Under the pieces are notes generated by a model that did not search any database, was not told where the DNA came from, and was given only the letters and a program-made list of their open reading frames with translations. This document shows positions 57,389 to 64,000 of a stretch of 64,000 bases of DNA, piece after piece. How positions within the stretch are numbered: the first letter of the stretch is position 1; every line of letters starts with the position of its first letter. This stretch comes from Clonostachys chloroleuca (Eukaryota > Ascomycota > Sordariomycetes > Hypocreales > Bionectriaceae), in the NCBI GenBank assembly GCA_037952775.1, contig JBANAY010000001.1, positions 2,728,001 through 2,792,000 on the forward strand, written 5' to 3'. Position numbers and translations under genes: made by a program.

Positions 57389-60140
57389 ATGACTTCCCAA
57401 TCAGCGCCCCTCTCAGCCAGGGCCTACTTGGACAGCCGGCCCTCCTTCAGCCACCGTCTCTCGTCCGCTGTGAATCGCGCCGAATCGGGAGCGCCTGAAG
57501 AAGGCCACAGGCCAGCCGAAACACATTTGGAGGAGGAGATTGCAGAGATCAAGCGATATGAGGTAGGCGGTTATCATTGGCGCTTCCTTGTGGAACGACC
57601 ATTTACTATACTTGAATCAGATTACTGACAGAGAGCTAGGACTTCTCAACAATAGGTATGCATCGACGAACGAAATCATCGCACGCACTCATCGCATGAG
57701 GTACTAACAGCAATGGGGAAGATTGGGTACAGGATGCAGCGAGAGAACAAGCCCGACGAAAGGTGCGCCAGAGACAAAGCGCGGGACTCCGAGCGCGAGG
57801 TTCCGTGGGATGGAGATATAAGTTATGGGAGCTCTACGACGCAGCACAAGGTTGGGTCGTGGTCACCTTGGTTGGGATAGCGATTGGTTTTAATGCAGCC
57901 CTCTTGAGTATCATTACAGAGTGGCTGTCCGATATCAAGTTGGGATACTGCTCCACTGCCTTTTATCTCAACGAGAACTTCTGCTGCTGGGGCGAGGAAA
58001 ACGGTGAGTTCGGATAGCGCCACCCGTCGGTGAATGTCGCTGATGTCTGACTTTCCTAGGATGCGAAGAGTGGAAGCACTGGACTGGTTTCGCGCCTTTC
58101 AACTACTTCATCTACGTGATTTTTGGAGTAAGGATCTCGATTATAAACCGATGAGGACGCATGAACTAATTGTCTCCAACATAGACTCTTTTCGCTTATG
58201 TTGCCTCCGTGCTGGTCAAATACTATGCGCCGTACGCCGCAGGCTCTGGTATATCCGAGATCAAATGTATCATTGCTGGGTTCGTCATGAAGGGATTCCT
58301 GGGAGGTTGGACGCTCATCATCAAGTCCATCTGCTTGCCCCTGGCCATTGCATCTGGCCTGTCCGTCGGCAAGGAGGGCCCAACTGTGCACTATGCTGTG
58401 TGCACGGGAAACGTCATCTCCCGTCTCTTTAGGAAATACCGTAGCAATGCATCCAAGACTCGGGAAATCCTGAGCGCAAGTGCTGCCGCCGGCGTTGCCG
58501 TTGCTTTTGGTAGCCCTATCGGAGGTGTGTTGTTCTCTCTCGAAGAGATGTCCAACTATTTCCCCCTCAAAACCATGTGGCGAAGCTACTTTTGCGCCCT
58601 GGTTGCGACGGCAGCTTTATCAACTATGAACCCCTTCCGCACCGGTCAACTGGTCATGTTCCAGGTCCAATACGACCGAGACTGGCACTTCTTTGAGATT
58701 GTCTTTTACATTGTTCTCGGAATATTTGGCGGATTATATGGAGCTTTCGTCATGAAATGGAATCTCCGTGTCCAGTCTTTCCGAAAGAAATACCTAAAGG
58801 AATTCGCTGTGGGTGAGGCAACGTTGCTTACTTTGGGCACGGCAATTATTGCGTATCCAAACGCCTTCCTTCGGATCGACATGACCGAGGGCATGGAAAT
58901 CTTGTTCTTGGAGTGTGAAGGTACCAAGGACTATGCAGGCCTTTGCGACGCTGACAAGCGACTCAAAAATATCGTGCTCTTGGTTTTGGCCACGGTGATT
59001 CGAGTTTTTCTCATCATCATCTGCTATGGATGCAAGGTACCTGCAGGAATCTTCGTGCCCTCCATGGCTGTTGGCGCATCTTTTGGTCGTCTTGTAGGAA
59101 TCATTGTCCAGGCCATTCATGAAGCCCACCCAACAAGCGCGTTTTTCGCAGCGTGCAAACCTGACGAGCCCTGCATCACGCCGGGTACATATGCATTCTT
59201 GGGGGCCGCTGCAGCTCTGAGTGGTATCATGCACATCACAGTGACCGTGGTAGTCATCATGTTCGAGCTGACTGGTGCCCTCACCTACATCTTACCCACA
59301 ATGATCGTTGTCGGTGTCACAAAGATTGTTGGAGAAATGTTTGGCAAGGGCGGCATCGCAGACCGGATGATCTGGTTTAGTGGGTTCCCCTTTTTAGACA
59401 ACAAGGAGGAACACAACTTTGGCGTGTCCGTGTCACAGGCCATGCGAACGGAGGTCGTGTCTCTGCCGGTTCGCGGATTGACCGTCCGTGAAGTCGAGCA
59501 AATACTTGGCGATGAAACCTACCAGGGCTTTCCCATTGTCGAGGACAGGGAATCACGCATCCTTGTCGGGTTCATTGGGCGCACCGAACTTCGTTATGCA
59601 ATTGACAAAGTTCGGCGTGAAAGGACGATTAGCCCTGACGCGAAGTGCGTGTTCACGCCACCGCCCGAGAACTTGGGCGTACCTCTTGTATCTACGGTGA
59701 CGGTTAATGTTGAGTCGATGTCAACGACTCTAGAATTTAGCCGATACATCGACGCTACGCCGGTCACAGTTCATCCCCGTTTGCCATTGGAAACAGTGAT
59801 GGAGCTGTTCCGCAAGATCGGCCCCCGTGTCATTCTCATCGAGTATCATGGCAAGCTAACAGGCCTGGTCACGGTGAAGGATTGTCTCAAGTATCAGTTC
59901 CAAGCCGAGGCGGCGGAGAATCCTAAGGAAGATCACCACATCCTCGAGAGCCAGGAACAGTTATGGGTCTTGTTCAAACGCGTCGGCTATTGGGTATCAG
60001 AGAAGGTCGAGAACATGTCGGGAGGGAGGATCAAGCTGGCCGGAGACTGGCAGGGTTCGCGCCCTGTACGGAACTCACATATTCTTGACGGAGATGAGGA
60101 TGAGATAGACGAAGGATTGGAGATGGAACCCCGTCGTTAA
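57389..60140 (+). CDS. GEF1: CLC-type voltage-gated chloride channel/exchanger (Gef1-like)
   Basis: Chloride channel or Cl-/H+ exchanger of endomembranes, helping pH and ion balance with the V-ATPase. Five exons: 57389-57562, 57640-57655 (16 nt), 57722-58003, 58060-58124 and 58185-60140, giving 830 residues. Seen: DFSTIDWVQDAARE, GWVVVTLVGIAIGFNAALL; selectivity filter segments GSGISEIK (from about 199) and GKEGPTVH with the gating Glu243; SPIGGVLFSLEEMSNYFP; KVPAGIFVPSMAVGASFGR; and two cytosolic CBS domains (about 590-650 and 695-745: RGLTVREVEQILGDETYQGFPIV, PLETVMELFRKIGPRVILIEYHGKLTGLVTVKDCLKYQF). The start is the ATG followed by ACTTCC; a uORF precedes it. Confidence 0.96.
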
Positions 60141-60408
60141 CGAAGCAATTAGCACACATTAGATCGTCCACACAAACTGTGGATTTGTTTGTTTTTACCA
60201 GGGATTGTAAAATACATTTTGGGTCAAATCCTTATATATTCTTGCAATCTATGTTACTGACCGGCGTGAAACTATATTCTTGGGCGTATATACAACGTGG
60301 TACTTTGTGATGCACGGGCAGTGACACGCCGCGCATCGCCAAACTCTATTGGCTAAAATAAGGTTTTCGTGCTTTCGTCTCTAAAACCCGCATTGAGACA
60401 CAATCTAC
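60141..60408. other. Intergenic, convergent 3' ends
   Basis: 268 nt between CLC and the EamA-like gene, AT-rich; nothing else seen. Confidence 0.4.
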
Positions 60409-61392
60409 TCACGACCTGCCTTGGTTGTTTATCTCACCCAAGTCAACGACGTCTTCATCTACAACCTCATCCTTGTAGATACCGGGAGGCGCGGCGTCCT
60501 CCTCATGTTCCGATTGCCCCTCTTCCTGCTGGACTAGGATTTCATTTTCCGCGGCGCCATCTGCATCCTTTGTCTCGTCTTTGCGGCCGATGATGACATT
60601 CCCGACCACGAGCAGAGCTGCGCCTGCCCACCACATTGGCGGCAATGACTCTGAGAAGATGATGAGGCCGAGGAAGGCTGTGAGCATGAAGTTGGTGGAG
60701 GTGTTCATGATGGACACTTGAGTGGTCGATGTGCCTCGAGCCAAGGCGGTGGTGAAGAGAGACCACATCTGGGAGGGATTGTGAGATGCCATATACTTGG
60801 ATGGGGAATGATGATGGCGGAGGAACACTTACGACGCCGTTGAAAGTCAGGTTAAGTGCGAAGAATATCTGAGTGTGATTTGGTGAGCAAGGGATGCTTT
60901 CCTTATGGCTGCGCTTTGGCTTGGGGAATACTTGGGTTTACTGACTCCTCGAACGGCAATCTCTACGATTCTCTCTGCTGAGGAGAGGCCAAGCCCGCTG
61001 GCGATTGCATTTGACAGCTTGGTCGTCAGCTCGGTTGTTGTTCTATCATCAAATATTCATCAGCACATGATGGCCCACGAGAACCCAGAGCGAGCATTTT
61101 CTTAGATTTTCACAACGCAGGGAGTGAAACAGAAGGCGAATCAACGCCCATGAGGATGGGTGAGAGCATACAGCTTGGCAAATACACCGTTGAAGGCGGC
61201 ACAGGCACCGCTGGCAACGGCAAAGAACATCCACTGGCTGCGCACGCTCCAGGAAGCGATGCCGCCGCCCGTCGAGCTGTCTGATCTGGCCATTTCGGTA
61301 GGAAGAGGATGAGCCTTTTCCTTAGATGGCTGAGGACGACGTTGACGAAGCATGACTTCCGATTCCCTGGCGGTTGCCATCCCCTGTGTCAT
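60409..61392 (-). CDS. Half-size EamA/DMT membrane protein (TMEM42-like)
   Basis: Four exons: 61172-61392, 60946-61042, 60833-60868 and 60409-60768, giving 237 residues. Seen: a hydrophilic N-terminus (about 1-50), then about four hydrophobic helices: WMFFAVASGACAAFNGVFAKL, FFALNLTFNGVMWSLFTTAL, FMLTAFLGLIIFSES and WWAGAALLVVGNVIIG, followed by a long acidic tail (NEILVQQEEGQSEHEEDAA, DEVVDEDVVDLGE). The ARGTSTTQVSIMNTSTNF segment and the four-helix size resemble animal TMEM42 and one EamA half rather than a ten-helix transporter. Such half-size members likely act as dimers; substrate unknown. The first donor (CT|GTATGC) was chosen because it alone keeps phase with the next exon. An in-frame ATG four codons downstream is an alternative start. 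Confidence 0.82.
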
Positions 61393-61967
61393 GTGGGAGG
61401 ACTGGACGGGTGGGACTGATTAATGGAGACCAAGAGCCAAGCCGAGTCAGTGGGAGGTGGCTGAGTTACGTGGACAGACCCCTGTTTTGGCGGGCGATAA
61501 CGTCGATCCAACCCACGTGTAAATGAGCGAACAATGAGGGGTGTTGCGGGCGATTGAATGGTGTGTGTAGGAAATGGTGATGGTGACATGCAATATAAAA
61601 AAAAGGAATTAGGCTTTGTCTTGAGTACCAATTTTGGATAGGTGCTTCGGGAAGGATGAGGCGATAACCTTAAATTTGCATGGGAACTCGCAGCAAGCAA
61701 GCAATAGCATATAACAACGTAAAAACTATCAGGTATATTTCTTTCCAGTCTTTGATAGTAACTAATCTCTCTCCGCATAATCTCAGACGGTGTAGATGTG
61801 TGTGTTTCATTGTCCCAACGCATTGAACTGCGAACCCAAAACCAAAACGCCTTTAATCATGCAATCGGGCTCTGGTTTAAACCCGTCTCATATATGGGAA
61901 AAAAAAAAAAGAAAGAAGAAAATCGTCGTCTCGAAAACACCCTTCCCAGTAACATCATTTGCAGTAT
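61393..61967. other. Intergenic between EamA-like start and TOA2 stop
   Basis: 575 nt. Contains a CACGTG hexamer at 61514-61519, about 120 nt upstream of the EamA-like start, and A-runs near 61600 and 61902. No gene. Confidence 0.45.
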
Positions 61968-62483
61968 TCAAGGGCCCTCCCCAGGCTTCTTGGCGTTGCA
62001 GCTCACGATCTTTACCTTGTCGGCGACTACAGGCGGAGTGCCGTTGTCCATCTTGAAGGTCACGTTCTTGATCAAAAAGGTCCAAACTTCGTCGCAGAAC
62101 CGGTAGGTGTCAAGGCTTCCCTGTGGTTGTGAAAAACTATTGTTAGCCCATGGCCGCGCAATCTCCATGTGTTGTCCGCAACACCGGGGGAGCGTCCCAC
62201 CTTGAATGACAACCGGCACTTGACGTTCTTCTGGAGCGCCTCGGTGATGGCCTGGTCAAAGTTGCTCAGGATCTTCATCGCCAACTGGGGGTTTATGCGC
62301 TCATCACTGATGAGGTCGTCGAGCGTGTCCGTCAGAGCAAGGCCGATGCTGTGTCAGGGGAGCAGTGGTTAGTCAACGCAAGGGATCAAGACAGTAGCAC
62401 AGCGCTTAGCAATGGCAGTAAGAGGAAAAGCAGTACCTGCTCCGGCGGTACAGCTCGTAAAATGATTGCCCGCCAGTCGCCAT
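61968..62483 (-). CDS. TOA2: Transcription initiation factor IIA gamma subunit
   Basis: Small subunit of TFIIA, which stabilises TBP on promoters for RNA polymerase II. Three exons: 62437-62483, 62201-62348 and 61968-62120, giving 115 residues (normal length). Seen: [73 protein letters not shown] and the C-terminal [15 protein letters not shown]. The helical N-terminal half and the beta-barrel half are separated by the second intron. It is divergent from VMA16 across 460 nt. Confidence 0.96.
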
Positions 62484-62943
62484 ATTTGCCTGCAAGGTCC
62501 TTTCACGTCTGCAGTGATTTTCGGTACCGTAGGAGAGCAAAAACGGGATGCTCGTGGGGAGTGATTTGTAGGAGTCAAGATGAGAATCCAATTTATACTT
62601 CCGGGGAAGGGAGAAGGCAGCCTTGGCCAGTGACTTAGGTAATCAGGCGACTCCACTCTTGGCTTGGCTTCTCAAGCCACAGTGCACAGCCTTAGGCGGA
62701 CAAAGGTGCGTGCCTGCGTCTTAGCGCGCTGTCATGTGACGTCGCTCAGTGCTGTAGCGGAAGAGCCGTAGTTAGTACGTACCCCAACTGAACTACGTCG
62801 CTAAGTTTAGGTAGCAGCTTGAAGGAAGGTCAGACAGAGTTGGTCAATCGATCGTTGCGCCCACCCAAGGAGCTACGAATAGCTTCCTCAACCCACTACC
62901 CAAGAAGCATCCGAATCGACTCAGCACCGTCACATTCGTCAAA
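62484..62943. promoter_or_regulatory. Divergent promoter region of TOA2 and VMA16
   Basis: 460 nt between start codons. A TAGGTAGC word occurs near 62807. No other motif recognised. Confidence 0.4.
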
Positions 62944-63755
62944 ATGAGCCTCACATACGGAGTCGGCGGCCTCGGGTCCTTTGTGACCATTGTTGGAGCT
63001 TGTACGTTCCCTCGAAAGATCGCGCTCAGGGATGGAGGAAGATGACCAGAAGGACAGCACCAAGTTAACACAGTGTCACAGATATGCTCTTCACTGGCAG
63101 CGGCGAGGATTTCAATGTCGGCGCGTTCCTGGAGTCGGTATCGCCCTACACCTGGGCTAGTATGGGTATCGCCTTGTGTATTGGCTTCTCGGTTGTTGGA
63201 GCCGCATGGTGAGCATCATTGCCTGCGATCCCATCGAAACCTCCCGCATCCCCTGCTGACAGACGTCTTTCTAGGGGAATTTTCATCACCGGATCGTCCA
63301 TTCTCGGTGGTGGTGTTAAAGCACCTCGTATCCGAACCAAGAACTTGATTTCCATCATCTTCTGCGAAGTCGTCGCCATCTACGGTGTCATCATGGCCAT
63401 TGTCTTTTCCGCCCAGGTCAATAGCGCGACCGGCGCTGCGCTCTACGAGGCCGATTCATACTATACTGGTTTTGCTCTGTTTTGGTCTGGAATCACCGTC
63501 GGTCTTTGCAACCTGATTTGCGGTGTCGCTGTTGGTATCAATGGCAGCGGCGCAGCACTCGCAGATGCTGCTGACCCGTCTCTGTACGTAGCAGCAACTC
63601 GCCGAACAAATGATCGTCTCCAATGCTAACGCTGCAATTACTCGAATAGCTTTGTCAAGATCCTCGTCATTGAGATTTTCTCCTCTATCCTGGGTCTCTT
63701 TGGACTAATCATCGGTCTTCTTGTCTCGGGTAAGACTACAGGATTCGGCAAATAA
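62944..63755 (+). CDS. VMA16: V-type proton ATPase subunit c''
   Basis: Proteolipid of the V0 rotor ring that carries protons into the vacuole and endosomes. Four exons: 62944-63001, 63082-63208, 63275-63583 and 63650-63755, giving 199 residues. Seen: the family block [60 protein letters not shown] with the proton-carrying Glu93; a second proteolipid half [40 protein letters not shown]; and [28 protein letters not shown]. About five TM helices. The VKAPRI and [12 protein letters not shown] segments separate it from subunits c and c'. The C-terminal GKTTGFGK follows a possible but unused donor (GTAAGA). Confidence 0.96.
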
Positions 63756-64000
63756 TCGAACCTCTCATCCAACTTCAAGACAATATCCCGATTACCACGG
63801 GACAAGATAGATACTACTCGCGCTTTTCCTACGTGAGGAGGCTTTTGCATCGCGCCAATGAGTATTTGGACAGGCGTTTAGGGGATAGGCTTGGCTTAGG
63901 GTATTTCTTACTACCGCAGGCTGTATTGTCGTCAATTCTCGGATATCGACGTGTACATCATCAGAAGAAAGAAAGTGTGTTTTACAGCTTAAAATATCAT
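63756..64000. other. 3' flank of VMA16
   Basis: 245 nt to the window edge. It has AT-rich 3'-UTR character and nothing recognisable beyond it. Confidence 0.4.

Noticed and set aside
60376..60411. Additional 3' intron in the EamA-like gene (GTGAGT overlapping the stop)
   Set aside because: The first usable acceptor gives a 32-nt intron, below the size seen here, and the next one yields a cysteine-rich tail with no family support.

Overview
The window is nuclear DNA from a filamentous ascomycete, most likely a Sordariomycete close to Hypocreales. That placement rests on gene content and protein style; no phylogeny was run. Genes carry short introns (mostly 49-130 nt) with GTAAGT/GTACGT-like donors, CTAAC/CTGAC branch sites and pyrimidine-CAG/TAG acceptors. 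Exon joins were chosen so that reading frame and family motifs both continue. I support 23 protein-coding genes and see no rRNA, tRNA, CRISPR array or intact transposon.

Layout. 0.1-9.5 kb: FAS2 (fatty acid synthase alpha), LSM4 and a mitochondrial PPR-type protein. 10.9-19.1 kb: an Flr1/Mdr1-type drug:H+ antiporter, a Zn2Cys6 regulator whose cluster lies mid-protein, and Ku70. 19.7-28.5 kb: ferrochelatase with the [2Fe-2S] cysteine set, a Cdc3/AspB-type septin, FIS1 and SPC24. 28.8-40.4 kb: two uncharacterised membrane proteins, a TatD/Scn1 hydrolase, a fungal_trans Zn2Cys6 regulator and a pyridoxamine-oxidase-like FMN protein. 40.4-47.3 kb: almost 7 kb with no supportable gene. 47.3-64 kb: a dense block with an orphan coiled-coil protein, VPS15, U2 snRNP A' (LEA1), a Dpb3/CHRAC-like histone-fold protein, a CLC chloride transporter, a half-size EamA protein, TFIIA gamma (TOA2) and V-ATPase c'' (VMA16).

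The genes do not form one pathway. They are conserved housekeeping functions (lipid and heme synthesis, RNA processing, NHEJ repair, septation, kinetochore, mitochondrial fission, vacuolar sorting and acidification) interspersed with two regulators and one exporter. No biosynthetic core enzyme sits near the exporter or regulators, so I do not call a secondary-metabolite cluster.

The observations most worth follow-up are: single-base frameshifts at homopolymers in two otherwise intact essential genes (septin, VPS15), probably assembly errors; a large first intron in the septin gene holding a long open frame that could be an alternative N-terminus; a GC-AG intron; a uORF whose stop overlaps the CLC start codon; a stop-free in-frame intron; and dispersed AGGTA/TACCT palindromes in intergenic DNA. 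I found no convincing undescribed multi-gene system.
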